A DNA stretch of 64,000 nucleotides from Ruegeria haliotis (GTDB lineage Bacteria; Pseudomonadota; Alphaproteobacteria; Rhodobacterales; Rhodobacteraceae), in assembly GCF_013377785.1 (NCBI RefSeq), contig NZ_JABXWT010000002.1:397143-461142 (forward strand), in the 5' to 3' direction. The notes beneath the pieces are model-generated. The model did no database searches, was not told the DNA's origin, and was given only the letters and a program-made list of their open reading frames with translations. Below are positions 45,709-55,992 of the stretch, piece after piece. How positions within the stretch are numbered: the stretch's first letter is position 1; the number at the start of each line of letters is the position of its first letter. Made by a program: the position numbers and the translations under genes.

Positions 45709-46109
45709 TGGAACCATTGATCTGTTTCAATTCCGATCGCTTTAACCCGACACGGGATGAGGTGGATGAGCAAGCGGATGACTACATCAATCCGGATGTT
45801 TTCGGCAAAGAACTCAGCGCGTTCCTGTGTCAGGAACTCAAGAAAGCCGGCCATGACATCACGTTTTCATGCGCCGAAGACTGGGGCTGGTATCACGAGG
45901 TTCAACATGACGAACCTTTTGCCTTGGTCTTCGGTTGCGCGAATTACGGCGATGGCCACATGGTCCAGTTCGCGCCCAAAACCGACTATGTGAGGAAAAT
46001 GTTCAAAAAGTATCACGCGGCCCCCAAGGTCAATGCCCTTCGGGAGACGATCTGGAACATACTTGAGAACGCAGAAGGCATCTCGGGCCTTCATTACGAA
46101 AAGGACTAA
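45708..46109 (+). CDS. Unknown protein encoded between ilvB and ilvN
   Basis: A 133-residue acidic protein, MEPLICFNSDRFNPTRDEVD onward, with a hydrophobic core segment FALVFGCANYGDGHMVQFAP and a basic patch VRKMFKKYHAAPK. Its ATG overlaps the ilvB stop (TGATG) and its end is 6 nt before the ilvN start, so it is embedded in the operon and translationally coupled. No domain I recognise. By position it may modify or regulate acetolactate synthase, but this is untested. Confidence 0.8.
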
Positions 46110-46115
46110 TCTGGC

Positions 46116-46676
46116 ATGTCTGCCCTACATATCAAAAAAGGCTCCACCCGCCATTCGGCCTACAACCTACGGCCCACCTTCTCGGACGTTCAGGAACGCC
46201 ATACGATTGCGGTTCTGGTCGAGAACGAACCGGGTGTTCTGGCGCGGGTCATCGGGCTGTTCTCGGGCCGCGGTTACAACATCGAAAGCCTGACCGTGGC
46301 CGAGGTGGATCACACTGGTCATCTCAGCCGCATCACCATCGTCACCACGGGCACGCCGCAGGTGATCGAACAGATCAAGGCTCAACTGGGCCGGATCGTT
46401 CCGGTTCACGAAGTGCATGACCTGACGGTCGAGGGTCCTTCGGTCGAGCGCGAACTGGCGATTATCAAGGTCGTCGGCGAAGGCGACAAACGGGTCGAGG
46501 CACTGCGGCTGGCCGATATCTTCCGCGCCAATGTGGTCGACAGCACGCTGAACTCTTTCATCTTCGAGATCACTGGCGCGCCCGACAAGATCGACGCATT
46601 TGCCGACCTGATGCGCCCCTTGGGTCTGGTCGAGATTGCCCGCACGGGCGTCGCTGCCCTGTTGCGCGGCGACTGA
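46116..46676 (+). CDS. ilvN: Acetolactate synthase small (regulatory) subunit
   Basis: A 186-residue subunit with the ACT domain HTIAVLVENEPGVLARVIGLFSGRGYNIESL at residues about 30-60 and the second domain beginning around ERELAIIKVVGEGDKR. It binds valine for feedback inhibition and activates IlvB. Length is typical of the long IlvH/IlvN form. An inverted repeat follows the stop. Confidence 0.95.
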   Translation: MSALHIKKGSTRHSAYNLRPTFSDVQERHTIAVLVENEPGVLARVIGLFSGRGYNIESLTVAEVDHTGHLSRITIVTTGTPQVIEQIKAQLGRIVPVHEVHDLTVEGPSVERELAIIKVVGEGDKRVEALRLADIFRANVVDSTLNSFIFEITGAPDKIDAFADLMRPLGLVEIARTGVAALLRGD

Positions 46677-46687
46677 TAAAAAAATAA

Positions 46688-46723
46688 CCCCGCCCCCTAT
46701 CGGCCTACAAGGTCAGGGCGGGG
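46688..46723 (+). terminator. Possible terminator of the ilv operon
   Basis: CCCCGCCC and GGGCGGGG form a perfect 8-bp stem around a 20-nt loop, 11 nt after the ilvN stop. No U-tract follows. Confidence 0.4.
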
Positions 46724-46995
46724 ATTGCCCATCCGGGTTTACGGTTTGCATACCCATTGCAAAATTGCGAATATGTATGCGTTAAATTTGCCATAACGCT
46801 TGTATTTCTGCATTAACATCACGCATTTAAAAATTAAGCCTATTGCGTTTGCCATCTGGTGCGTTAGCTTTTGCACCGCATTGCAACGTCGGGATACGTT
46901 GCATGGGGTCATCTGTACGATTTTAATGCGTGTTCGGCCTTCGGGTCGGCGCTGCCGTGTTTTCACCAAGATACTTGCCAAAGTCTGGGACGACC
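46724..46995. promoter_or_regulatory. A+T-rich regulatory gap before the XRE gene, with repeated GCRTTA
   Basis: This region is clearly richer in A+T than its surroundings. GCGTTA or GCATTA recurs at 46779, 46810 and 46861, with GCATTT at 46823, GCGTTT at 46845 and TAACGC at 46794 in inverse orientation. Three copies of TTGCA occur near 46746, 46757 and 46880. The clustering suggests binding sites, possibly for the XRE regulator itself. Confidence 0.35.
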
Positions 46996-47757
46996 ATGAC
47001 CGACGACATTCGCAGCCCTGCTGAGATACGTGCCATGTTTGGCTCGAACCTCAGACGGCTGGCGCGGCAATACCCGACCGTTTCAGAGCTATGCCGTCAG
47101 CTTGGCATCAACCGGACGCAATTCAACCGATACCTCTCGGGTGAAAGCGTTCCCCGTCCCGACGTTCTGGACCGGATTTGTCGCTTTTTCGATGTAGACG
47201 CCCGTATCCTGCTAAAGCCGTTGGATGGCATCCCATCGTCGAACCGACACCCGGCGGCCTCGACCCTGACCGAGTTCCTGGGCTTGGGCTCAGATTCACT
47301 CAGCAAAACTACACTGTTGTCTGGTTTTTACGCAGCGACCGAGTACACGCCATCCTGTCATCGAACGACGCTTTTGTATGCCCGTCAGTTGCCGCAATGC
47401 ACGCTCATACGTGGTTATGAATCGCGGGCCATCATGCCGGGCGCGACGTCAAAGGCACGCGAAATTCAGGGCATCGCGGCCTGCACCGGAGAGCACGCCT
47501 ATATTCTGATGTCACGCCGGGATGGCGAAAACAGCCACATCTATTTGATCGCGCGGGAGGCAATGGAAGGCATTGACCAATGGCGCGGCACCGTGGTCAG
47601 CCCATCCGCTCTGCCCCCTGCAACAGACGGCCCCCGTCAGGTCACTTGGAGGCATCTGGGGCAAGACACTGCGGCTGTGCTGGATACGGCGCGAAAGGCG
47701 CTGAAGGGCGTGATGCAGGATGCATCACACGCTCGGCCAGCTCAAGTTATGGCTTGA
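46996..47757 (+). CDS. XRE-family transcriptional regulator
   Basis: A 253-residue protein with an N-terminal XRE helix-turn-helix (MFGSNLRRLARQYPTVSELCRQLGINRTQFNRYLSGESVPR, about residues 15-55). The rest has no domain I can name, but the aromatic and Cys-rich core (FYAATEYTPSCHRTTLLYAR, ACTGEHAYILMS) suggests ligand sensing. ATG 46996 is chosen on the fit to the XRE fold; an earlier ATG (46930) is in the regulatory region. Autoregulation is likely. Confidence 0.8.
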   Translation: MTDDIRSPAEIRAMFGSNLRRLARQYPTVSELCRQLGINRTQFNRYLSGESVPRPDVLDRICRFFDVDARILLKPLDGIPSSNRHPAASTLTEFLGLGSDSLSKTTLLSGFYAATEYTPSCHRTTLLYARQLPQCTLIRGYESRAIMPGATSKAREIQGIAACTGEHAYILMSRRDGENSHIYLIAREAMEGIDQWRGTVVSPSALPPATDGPRQVTWRHLGQDTAAVLDTARKALKGVMQDASHARPAQVMA

Positions 47758-47762
47758 TCGAC

Positions 47763-48536
47763 TTACGTGTCGCTGCCCTGCGTGATCTGGCGATAGAGGT
47801 GCCAGCTTGCGTGTCCCAACAGCGGCAGCACAATCAAAAGCCCCAGGAACCATGGCACCATGGATAAGAAGGTAAGCGCCGCAACGAACACCCCCCATCC
47901 CAGCATGACAGGCATATTGGCCGAGACATAGGAAAAGCTCGAGATCATCGCGGTCACGAAATCCAATTCACGATCCAGCAACATTGGGATCGACAGAACA
48001 GAGATCATGTAGAGCACAGTGGCAAAAACCGCCCCTACGGCGGAACCGACCGCCAACATCGTCAACCCATTGGATGTCAGGAACACCTCGAACGAGGATG
48101 AGACATTGGTCATCGTCGACAGCCCCATGAACAGGGCAAAAATCATGTGCGCCAGAAAGAACCAGAACAGAAACATCACCACGATGATGGCACAGATCGA
48201 AGGTAGCTGACGGCGGCTCTGTTGTAGTACCACACCGAAGATGGCTCGGATATCCAGCGGCTCCCCCTGCTCCAGCCGATGAGAGACTTCGTACATCCCA
48301 ACAGCCGCAAACGGGCCGATCAACGGAAATCCGATGGCGGCAAGAACCAGCCAAAACGTTGTCCCGGTTTCTATCGTGAGCCAGGCCATCGCCCATCCCG
48401 CCAACACATAGAAACCCGCGAATATCAGACCAAATTTCGGTGCGCGGCGAAGATCGGACCAGGCCCGGTGTAATGCCGTCCGCAGCATGGCGATATCGAC
48501 TGGTCGCATTTGGGGAACACCAAAGGGTTTTTCCAT
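47763..48536 (-). CDS. DUF2189 multi-pass membrane protein
   Basis: A 257-residue integral membrane protein with about six helices ([60 protein letters not shown] and others). The signature [27 protein letters not shown] is typical of DUF2189. Its function is unknown. The stop is 6 nt from that of the convergent XRE gene. Confidence 0.85.
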   Translation of the reverse strand: MEKPFGVPQMRPVDIAMLRTALHRAWSDLRRAPKFGLIFAGFYVLAGWAMAWLTIETGTTFWLVLAAIGFPLIGPFAAVGMYEVSHRLEQGEPLDIRAIFGVVLQQSRRQLPSICAIIVVMFLFWFFLAHMIFALFMGLSTMTNVSSSFEVFLTSNGLTMLAVGSAVGAVFATVLYMISVLSIPMLLDRELDFVTAMISSFSYVSANMPVMLGWGVFVAALTFLSMVPWFLGLLIVLPLLGHASWHLYRQITQGSDT

Positions 48537-48628
48537 TTTTGTCTTTCTCCTCCCGTTCCGGCGTTAAGACGTCGCCGGCCTTCTTTTTGGTCACCCGGTA
48601 GCAGCGTGACAGGCCGCCCCCCAAATGA

Positions 48629-48859
48629 CTACAGACGCTGATCCGAACCACGCGACCCGAACACCTGTATCCCCATGGGCAGACCAGTTGGCCCAAACCC
48701 TGCAGGTGCTGCCAAACACGGCAACCTGATCGGGCTGATTGATGGCATCACAATGGCGCTAACCTTGTCATGGGCCTCGACAATCGGATCCATTGCGGAC
48801 AAATGCCGGTGCAACAACCGATCCAATAAATCTAAGGCCGAGGTTTGAGTCAGGTCCAT
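48629..48859 (-). pseudogene. Amidase remnant with internal deletion
   Basis: The frame codes MDLTQTSALDLLDRLLHRHL and SAMDPIVEAHDKVSAIV, close to the N-terminus of amidase-signature enzymes (SAxELxxAxLxRI...VNAIV). Then it jumps to SPIRLPCLAAPAGFGPTG and LPMGIQVFGSRGSDQRL, close to the C-terminus (LPAISVPAGFxxDGLPxGLQL). About 350 central residues, including the Ser-Ser-Lys catalytic part, are missing. A stop follows where the family continues. It looks like a decayed gene; a longer in-frame start exists at 48922. Confidence 0.55.
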
Positions 48860-48980
48860 CAAGTTCCGCGCTCTTGCTGTTTCAGGCCAGCCTAGCGAGG
48901 CGTTCGGATCATTTAAACCCACTGTTTAAATGTATGTTTTCTGGATGACACCAAACAGGCGATGCGGCAGATGAAGACCC

Positions 48981-49721
48981 TTATCGCGCTTTGAAGCTAA
49001 ATCGCAGATTGCTGTTCTGACCCAACCAGTATTTCAGGCAAACGAAGATCGCCACACAACTCAACACCAGCCACACCCCACCCCACATCATTGTGGTTCC
49101 GCCGAATTCCTCAGCCAGCATAAAGGCGTCCGAACGCACGCCAGGGCGTCGGAGTGTATCGTCAAAGATATCATAGGGAACATAGATCATGCTGGTCAGC
49201 CCAATGATCCTCAGCACAAGATCGCATACTGCCCGATCCAGATAGCGCGCCATAGCCAGCATTGCCACTCCGACGCCTGCGCAAAAGATCATCGGGAACG
49301 GGTCGCGGATGTACAGAAGTGTCACCAGCAGCATGACACCGCCAAATACACCCAGCACGGCGCGATCAGACCGGGTACGCAATGCGATGATCAGCAACGC
49401 CATGCCAAGCGCAAGCGATCCAAGATATCCGGCTGACAAGGTAAGAAAGCGGCTGCCACCTCGGGCCGTGACGTGACCGCCTTGCTGAAGGGAAATTGAG
49501 AAGCTTTCGACAGACCCGCCCGTTAGAACGACGGCCAAAGCATGTGAAAACTCATGCAGGAAAACGACCAGTATCTTCAGCGGAAGCACGATCGGCGTGT
49601 TCCAAAGGACAAACACCAATAGAGTGATCAGGACAAGCTGCCAGTGCCCCCTGAGAAACCTCACCGCCGTGTCGATCTTATCCGTCGCCTTGCGCCTCAG
49701 ACCGGCTTTTGCCGGCCACAT
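48981..49721 (-). CDS. M50-like membrane metalloprotease
   Basis: A 246-residue membrane protein with the zinc motif HEFSH in [25 protein letters not shown], near residues 55-60, and about six helices. It matches the M50B-like group (PF13398-type), of which only a few have known substrates. The ATG at 49721 overlaps the end of prfB by 44 nt; a GTG at 49664 would avoid the overlap. Both keep the motif. Confidence 0.75.
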   Translation of the reverse strand: MWPAKAGLRRKATDKIDTAVRFLRGHWQLVLITLLVFVLWNTPIVLPLKILVVFLHEFSHALAVVLTGGSVESFSISLQQGGHVTARGGSRFLTLSAGYLGSLALGMALLIIALRTRSDRAVLGVFGGVMLLVTLLYIRDPFPMIFCAGVGVAMLAMARYLDRAVCDLVLRIIGLTSMIYVPYDIFDDTLRRPGVRSDAFMLAEEFGGTTMMWGGVWLVLSCVAIFVCLKYWLGQNSNLRFSFKAR

Positions 49722-50805
49722 TCAACGCCAGCGTGGCCGCCATGAATCCATCCAGGTCACCGTCCAGAACGCCCTTGGTGTCCGAGGTCTCATGGTTGGT
49801 CCGCAGGTCCTTCACCATTTGATACGGCTGCAGCACGTAAGACCGGATCTGGTTGCCCCAGCCCGCGTCACCCTTGGCTTCATGCGCCGCGTTGATTTCG
49901 GCGTTGCGACGGTCCAGTTCCTGCTGGTACAGGCGCGATTTCAGCGCTTTCATGGCGATGTCGCGGTTCTGGTGCTGTGACTTCTCAGACGAGGTCACGA
50001 CAATCCCGGTTGGGATATGCGTAATCCGCACGGCCGAGTCGGTGGTGTTCACGTGCTGACCACCAGCCCCCGACGACCGATAGGTGTCTACCCGGATGTC
50101 CGCCGGATTGACGTCGATTTCGATATTGTCGTCGACGACCGGATAGACCCAGATCGAACTGAACGAAGTGTGCCGCTTAGCCGCTGAATCAAACGGCGAT
50201 ATCCGCACCAACCGGTGCACACCGCTTTCTGATTTTAGCCAGCCATAGGCGTTATGCCCAGAAATCTTGTAGGCTGCGGACTTGATCCCAGCCTCTTCGC
50301 CCGAGGTTTCGGACTGCAACTCGACGGTATAGCCCTTTTTCTCGGCCCATCGCACATACATCCGCGCCAGCATCGAGGCCCAGTCGCAGCTCTCGGTGCC
50401 GCCCGCGCCCGAATTGATCTCGAGGAAGGTATCATTGCCGTCGGCCTCGCCGTCCAGCAAGGCCTCGAGCTCTTTCTTGGCAGCCTTGGACTGTAGCTTT
50501 TTGATCGAATCCTCAGCGTCCTGGACAACCTCTTCGTCCTCTTCCATCTCGCCCAGCTCGATCAATTCGATATTGTCATTCAGATCGGTCTTGATGGTTT
50601 CATAGGTCTCGATGGCATCTACCAACATCTGACGTTCGCGCATCAGTTTCTGTGCTTTTTCGGGGCTGTCCCAAAGGTTGGGGTCCTCGACGCGCGCGTT
50701 GAATTCCTCCAACCGGTGCGGTGCGGTTTCATAATCCATACGCTGTGCCAACAGCTCCAGCGACTTTTCGATTTCCGCCACGATGTTCTGGGTTTCGGCG
50801 CGCAT
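49678..50805 (-). CDS. prfB: Peptide chain release factor 2
   Basis: A 375-residue class I release factor recognising UGA/UAA. SPF (anticodon-like) is present in [15 protein letters not shown] and GGQ in [22 protein letters not shown]. The frame is continuous from ATG 50805, so the programmed +1 frameshift that autoregulates many prfB genes is absent here. Length matches other RF2. Confidence 0.97.
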   Translation of the reverse strand: MRAETQNIVAEIEKSLELLAQRMDYETAPHRLEEFNARVEDPNLWDSPEKAQKLMRERQMLVDAIETYETIKTDLNDNIELIELGEMEEDEEVVQDAEDSIKKLQSKAAKKELEALLDGEADGNDTFLEINSGAGGTESCDWASMLARMYVRWAEKKGYTVELQSETSGEEAGIKSAAYKISGHNAYGWLKSESGVHRLVRISPFDSAAKRHTSFSSIWVYPVVDDNIEIDVNPADIRVDTYRSSGAGGQHVNTTDSAVRITHIPTGIVVTSSEKSQHQNRDIAMKALKSRLYQQELDRRNAEINAAHEAKGDAGWGNQIRSYVLQPYQMVKDLRTNHETSDTKGVLDGDLDGFMAATLALNVAGKSRSEAQGDG

Positions 50806-50934
50806 GGTCAGGTCCCAACTTGCTCAATCAGGCTTGCGTGATAGCAAGAGGTGAGAGCCACCACAAGACGACTGAAGCGTGAAACACAAACCGTCCGAAT
50901 GGAAACACTTTCGGCACATTCAGCAATGAGGGCT

Positions 50935-53424
50935 TTAGTACAATCCACCGGTTGTAACATCGCCTTGCGTGGCCTTCGGGCCAACCGTAACAGTCTCACC
51001 CGTCGAGGTCTGTACCTGAACACCGGCACGCTGCACTTCTTCGAACAACGGCAGGTCCGAGCCGATGGCAAAGCCACCGTCAAAAACGCGGTCGATGAAC
51101 CCATCGACGCCATCGCGGAAGTATTCGGCGACGACGTAATCCCCGCTGGCATTATCAGGCAGACGTGCACCGCTGAACCGGTCGATCTTGATGAACCGAC
51201 CGCCCTCGGGCACTTCGAACGGGCCTCCGCCGTATTTCTCAACGGCTTGTTCCATGAAGCTTTGGAACACCGGACCACACAACGTGCCACCATAAGCCCC
51301 CCGCCCCATCGGACGCGGACGGTCATACCCGATATAGCAGCCCGCCACGATGTTCGAGGTAAAGCCGATGAACCAGGCGTCTTTGGATTCGTTTGTCGTG
51401 CCGGTCTTGCCCGCCGTCGGAACCGGCAGGTTGACAACACGAGAGGCTGTTCCGCGATCCACAACCCCTTTCATCATTGACGTCAACTGATACGCGGTGA
51501 TGGCATCCATGACCTGAGAGCGGTTGGTTTCGATGGTCGGTGACTCGTCGGGCTCAAGCCAGTTGGAGTTGCAGTCCAGACACTGCCGATCATCATGCCG
51601 ATAGATGGTTTTGCCGAACCGGTCCTGAATACGATCGACCAGAGTGGGTTCGACCCGCTCGCCGCCATTGGCGAACATCGCGTAGGCCGCGACCATTTTG
51701 TACAGCGTGGTTTCCTCGGATCCCAGCGAGTTGGCCAGGAATGCGCCCATGCGGTCATAGACACCGAACCGTTCGGCATACCCGGCGACGACCGGCATCG
51801 TGACCTCTTGCGCCAGACGGATGGTCATCAGGTTCCGCGACTGTTCAATGCCCGTGCGCAAAGGTGTCGGACCATAGAACTTGTTAGACGAGTTCTTGGG
51901 GCGCCACAGGCCTTGCGGCGTATTCACCTCGATCGGCGCGTCGACAACGATGGTGGCCGGGCTGTAGCCGCTGTCCAGTGCTGCGGCATAAACAAAGGGT
52001 TTGAAGCTGGAGCCCGGCTGGCGTTGCGCCTGCGTGGCGCGGTTGAACACCGTGTCCTGATACGAGAACCCGCCCTGCATCGCCAATACGCGCCCTGAAT
52101 TCACGTCCATGGCGACGAAACCGCCCTGCACTTCGGGCACCTGACGGGCAGACCATTGGCCCTCTTCCCCAGCAACCACCAGAATGACGTCACCGCGTTT
52201 GAAGTTACCGGCAAAATCACCCTGCATCCATTTGATGTCAGAACGCGGAATGACGCCGTCAGCGGGGCCATCTTCGATGCCAACGGTCAACTGCTGCTCG
52301 GCAACCTCCAGAACAACGGCTGGATACCATTGGGTCGGCAGCACCACATCGCGGGGAATTTCCATTAGCGCCAGCACCTGCCGCCATTGGGTTTCATCAC
52401 CCAGCACATCTTCAGAGATCACTTCACCCGTACCGCGCCATTTCCCACGGGACCGGTCATATTTCTGCAATGCCTCACGCAGAGAGCGGGCCGCCTCGAC
52501 CTGCATTTCCTCATCAACTGAGGCACGAACCGTGAAGCCGCCGGTAAAGAACTCACCTTCGCCGAAATCTTCGCTCAGCTGGCGGCGGATTTCGTCGGTA
52601 AAGTAGTCACGCGGCGGCAGCGCGGTGCGGAAGCTTTCAAAATCACCGTTCTGAACCGAACGCAGCGGCATTTCGACCTCAGTCTCGTATGTCGCTTGAT
52701 CGATATAGCCGTTCTGCTGCATTTCCCGCAGCACATAGTCGCGACGCGCCAGCAGGCGGTCCTTTTGTCGAACCGGGTGGTAATCCGAAGGCGCCTTGGG
52801 CATCGACGCCAATGTTGCGGCCTCGTGCGGGGCTAATTCCTGCAGGGTCTTGTTGAAATAAGTCTGCGCAGCGGCGGTCACGCCGTAAGAGTTCTGACCC
52901 AGAAAGATCTCGTTCATGTAAAGTTCGAGGATCTGTTCCTTGTCCAATGTGCCTTCAAGCCGTGTGGCGAGGATGATCTCTTTGATTTTCCGCTCTGCCC
53001 GACGGTCGCCTGACAGCAGGAAGTTCTTCATCACCTGCTGGGTGATGGTCGACGCCCCGCGGACGGTTTCGCCCTTGGTCCGCACTGCCTCGACGCCAGC
53101 CGCTATGATGCCGCGCGGATCATAGCCCTGATGGGTATAGAAATTCTTGTCTTCGGCCGAGATGAACGCCTGCTTCACCAGATCGGGGATTTCCTCGGAC
53201 GGAGTGAACAGACGGCGTTCTTGCGCAAATTCATCAATCAGTTGCCCTTCGCCCGAATAAATCCGGCTGATTGTCGGCGGCTTGTATTGTGCCAGCGATT
53301 CATGGCTGGGCAGGTCGCGCCCATACATCCAGAACACAGCGCCAATCACCAGCGCAGCCATAAAAACACCCAAAGTCACGAGGCTGAAGATAGCCCCGAA
53401 AATCGAAAGAATGAACCGGATCAC
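50935..53424 (-). CDS. mrcA: Class A penicillin-binding protein 1A
   Basis: An 829-residue bifunctional peptidoglycan synthase with an N-terminal anchor (about 7-32). The GT51 glycosyltransferase has FISAEDKNFYTHQGYDPRGI with catalytic Glu and STITQQVMKNFLL. The transpeptidase has the nucleophile serine in PGSSFKPF and KTGTTNE. An OB-like insert lies between them (PADGVIPRSDIKWMQGDF). It polymerises and cross-links glycan in the periplasm. It is 94 nt from amiC and on the same strand. Confidence 0.96.
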   Translation of the reverse strand: MIRFILSIFGAIFSLVTLGVFMAALVIGAVFWMYGRDLPSHESLAQYKPPTISRIYSGEGQLIDEFAQERRLFTPSEEIPDLVKQAFISAEDKNFYTHQGYDPRGIIAAGVEAVRTKGETVRGASTITQQVMKNFLLSGDRRAERKIKEIILATRLEGTLDKEQILELYMNEIFLGQNSYGVTAAAQTYFNKTLQELAPHEAATLASMPKAPSDYHPVRQKDRLLARRDYVLREMQQNGYIDQATYETEVEMPLRSVQNGDFESFRTALPPRDYFTDEIRRQLSEDFGEGEFFTGGFTVRASVDEEMQVEAARSLREALQKYDRSRGKWRGTGEVISEDVLGDETQWRQVLALMEIPRDVVLPTQWYPAVVLEVAEQQLTVGIEDGPADGVIPRSDIKWMQGDFAGNFKRGDVILVVAGEEGQWSARQVPEVQGGFVAMDVNSGRVLAMQGGFSYQDTVFNRATQAQRQPGSSFKPFVYAAALDSGYSPATIVVDAPIEVNTPQGLWRPKNSSNKFYGPTPLRTGIEQSRNLMTIRLAQEVTMPVVAGYAERFGVYDRMGAFLANSLGSEETTLYKMVAAYAMFANGGERVEPTLVDRIQDRFGKTIYRHDDRQCLDCNSNWLEPDESPTIETNRSQVMDAITAYQLTSMMKGVVDRGTASRVVNLPVPTAGKTGTTNESKDAWFIGFTSNIVAGCYIGYDRPRPMGRGAYGGTLCGPVFQSFMEQAVEKYGGGPFEVPEGGRFIKIDRFSGARLPDNASGDYVVAEYFRDGVDGFIDRVFDGGFAIGSDLPLFEEVQRAGVQVQTSTGETVTVGPKATQGDVTTGGLY

Positions 53425-53519
53425 GTTACTGCCTTTATCTCGCGGTGAGGCCTATATAGTGTCGCACCGCCCAAGGGTCAAAACAACAAGGCGCATTCTA
53501 GCCGTTTTGCGCCGCAAGG

Positions 53520-54740
53520 TCACTGCCCAATCAGGGACTGTCGAACCAGATCCTGCTGACGCCAGTCTTCCAGACCCCGATATATCCCTAACGCCATCTT
53601 GGCACGCCATTCCGGATCTTTCAGGTTTTTCAAGTCTCTGGGGCTGGAAAGAAATCCAAGCTCTACCAGAACTGACGGAATATCCGCCGCCTTGAGCACA
53701 GAAAAAGACGCCGTGCGCAACGGCTTGTTATTCATCGGCCCGCCCTGCTGCGCCAATCCATTGGACAGCGCGCGTGCCAGTGCATCCGTGCGCGGTTTGG
53801 TTTCCTGACGTGCCATGTCCAGCAATACATCCGCCACCTGATCGTCGGCCCCGTTCAGGTCAATCCCCGAGATCAAATCGCCCCGGTCGTGCCGTTCGGC
53901 CAATTTTGAACTGGCCACATCCGAGGCGTCGTCAGACAATGTGTAAACCGCAGCCCCATGCGCCCGCCCCTCGGACAGCGAATCTGCGTGCAGTGAAATG
54001 AACACATCCGCCCCGGCCCGGTGCGCCAAAGCAATGCGCCGCTCCAGCGAGACAAACTGATCGCCCACACGGGTCAGCACGACCTCGTATCCGCCCGAGC
54101 GCAACAGCAGTTCGCGCAATTCCCGGGCGAAAGCCAACATCATGGTCTTTTCGTCTATGCCGCCAACCTCGGCACCGGGATCAATCCCGCCGTGGCCAGG
54201 GTCTAGCATCACGCGGATGGCTCGGGTCCCATCACGCGGTGCCGGTTGTGCCGTCACCGCTGGTTCAGGAAGATCCCAACCCGGAATGCGAGGTGCGCCA
54301 GCAGAGGCGTTGAACGCGTCAAAATCGGTGCCCTTGAGGTTCAGAGACAGAAGGGCAGACCCCGAGCTTTCATCAACCCTCATATCCGCCGTATCCACGG
54401 CCATTGGCGCGCCCAGTTCCAGCACCAGACGCGACCAGCCGGGCACATAGGCCCCGAATTGCGCGCCGCTGATACGTTCGGATTGCAGGAAATCACCTGC
54501 GTTCAAGCCGCTCCAGTCGACCTCTTGAAAATCCAATACCATCCGGTACGGATCTCGCAGCGTGAAGATGCGATACGGGACACCCTGACTAAGGCCTATA
54601 TCGATCCGAACACCGGTGCGACCGATATCAACGATCCGGCTCTGGTCCGGTTGAATGCGGGCCAGTGCACTGAAATCCTGTGCGACCGCACCGCCAGCCA
54701 GCGCCCAGATCAGCGCAATACAATAGAAAATCCTGCTCAT
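53520..54740 (-). CDS. amiC: N-acetylmuramoyl-L-alanine amidase (AmiC type)
   Basis: A 406-residue exported amidase with signal peptide MSRIFYCIALIWALAGGAVA. The N-terminal AMIN domain spans about residues 30-140 (VRIDIGLSQGVPYRIFTL). The Amidase_3 domain binds zinc through DPGHGGIDPGAEVG and FISLHADS, with the catalytic Glu in VLVELGFLSS. It splits septal peptidoglycan during cell separation. It precedes mrcA on the same strand. Confidence 0.93.
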   Translation of the reverse strand: MSRIFYCIALIWALAGGAVAQDFSALARIQPDQSRIVDIGRTGVRIDIGLSQGVPYRIFTLRDPYRMVLDFQEVDWSGLNAGDFLQSERISGAQFGAYVPGWSRLVLELGAPMAVDTADMRVDESSGSALLSLNLKGTDFDAFNASAGAPRIPGWDLPEPAVTAQPAPRDGTRAIRVMLDPGHGGIDPGAEVGGIDEKTMMLAFARELRELLLRSGGYEVVLTRVGDQFVSLERRIALAHRAGADVFISLHADSLSEGRAHGAAVYTLSDDASDVASSKLAERHDRGDLISGIDLNGADDQVADVLLDMARQETKPRTDALARALSNGLAQQGGPMNNKPLRTASFSVLKAADIPSVLVELGFLSSPRDLKNLKDPEWRAKMALGIYRGLEDWRQQDLVRQSLIGQ

Positions 54741-54806
54741 GGCCTCAAGTTTTCCCGAGATCGATTAGCGGACAGCCTATACCACCCGCCGGACTTTGTG
54801 AACGCT

Positions 54807-55970
54807 TCAGACCTGTTCCGGGATCGCGCCGCGCGCGGCCATGAATGTGCGTAACCGCTCAAGCCCGTCCTGAATGTCCGCCGTCGCACGGGCGTAGGAA
54901 AAGCGCAGGGTTGTATGGCCCCGTTGTGGGTCGAAATCCAGGCCTGGTGTGACCGCCACACCCGCCTTATCCAAGATTTCGGCGGCAAAGGCGCGGCTAT
55001 CATCGGTCAGGTCCGAGACGTCGGCATAGACGTAAAACGCACCATCCGGTGGCGCGATATTGGTGAACCCGGCTTTGGGCAGGCCCTGCAACATCAAAGC
55101 ACGGTTCTGGCGATAAACACCCAGATTGGCCTGCAGCTCTTCCTCGCAATCCATCGCGGCCAATGCGGCCACCTGGCTGGCATGCGGAGCACAGATGAAC
55201 ATGTTCTGCGCAATCCGTTCGACCACACGCACTTGATCCTCGGGCACAACCATCCAGCCAACGCGCCAGCCAGTCATCGAGAAATACTTGGAGAAAGAAT
55301 TGATCACATAACATTCGTCCGTCAGCTCAAGCGCGGTAACGGCTTTGGCCTCATATTCCAGCCCGTGATAAATTTCGTCAGAGATAAAGGACGCACCCTG
55401 CCCCTGCGCCGCTTCGATCAACGCCGCCATGGAGGCATGATTCAGCATGGTCCCGGTCGGGTTGGCCGGAGACGCAACCATCAGACCCTGCAGATCCAGC
55501 CCGGCAAAATCTGCGGAAACAGGTTGCAACCGGTTCTCCGGCGCAGTCGGCAGGTCGACAGGCACCAGCCCCAGCGCCTTGAGAATCTGGCGATAAGACG
55601 GATATCCCGGTGCGCCGATGCCGACACGATCACCACTGTCAAACAGTGCGGTGAAGGCCAACAGAAATCCGCCCGAGGACCCGGGAGTGATCACCACCCT
55701 CTCGGGGTTCAGATCGACATTGTACCACTCGCCATACAGCTGCGCGATCCGCTGTCGCAATGCAGGCAAACCCAAAGCCACGGTGTACCCCAGTGGGGCT
55801 TGCTGCATGGCCTTTGCCAAGGCATCAACTGCCCCTTTTGGTGCTCCGGTTCCGGGTTGGCCAACTTCCATATGAATAATGTGGCGCCCGGCCTCTTCGG
55901 CACGGCGCGCAGCCTCCATCACATCCATCACGATAAAGGGATCGACCCCGGACCGGGTTGAGTTTCTCAT
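54807..55970 (-). CDS. PLP-dependent aminotransferase (class I/II)
   Basis: A 387-residue fold-type I aminotransferase. IHMEVGQPGTGAPKGAVDAL is the N-terminal block, SPANPTGTM binds the cofactor region, and INSFSKYFSMTGWRVGWMV has the PLP lysine. It resembles AspC/AlaT-type enzymes acting on aspartate, alanine or branched amino acids; the exact substrate is not determinable. ATG 55970 has GGGAG upstream; the open frame extends to 56222 through the divergent M48 gene. Confidence 0.87.
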   Translation of the reverse strand: MRNSTRSGVDPFIVMDVMEAARRAEEAGRHIIHMEVGQPGTGAPKGAVDALAKAMQQAPLGYTVALGLPALRQRIAQLYGEWYNVDLNPERVVITPGSSGGFLLAFTALFDSGDRVGIGAPGYPSYRQILKALGLVPVDLPTAPENRLQPVSADFAGLDLQGLMVASPANPTGTMLNHASMAALIEAAQGQGASFISDEIYHGLEYEAKAVTALELTDECYVINSFSKYFSMTGWRVGWMVVPEDQVRVVERIAQNMFICAPHASQVAALAAMDCEEELQANLGVYRQNRALMLQGLPKAGFTNIAPPDGAFYVYADVSDLTDDSRAFAAEILDKAGVAVTPGLDFDPQRGHTTLRFSYARATADIQDGLERLRTFMAARGAIPEQV

Positions 55971-55992
55971 GCCCATCTCCCATGTTGCAGCC

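Noticed and set aside
49678..50805. Programmed frameshift in prfB
   Set aside because: The coding frame is continuous from start to stop; no in-frame UGA near codon 25 exists.
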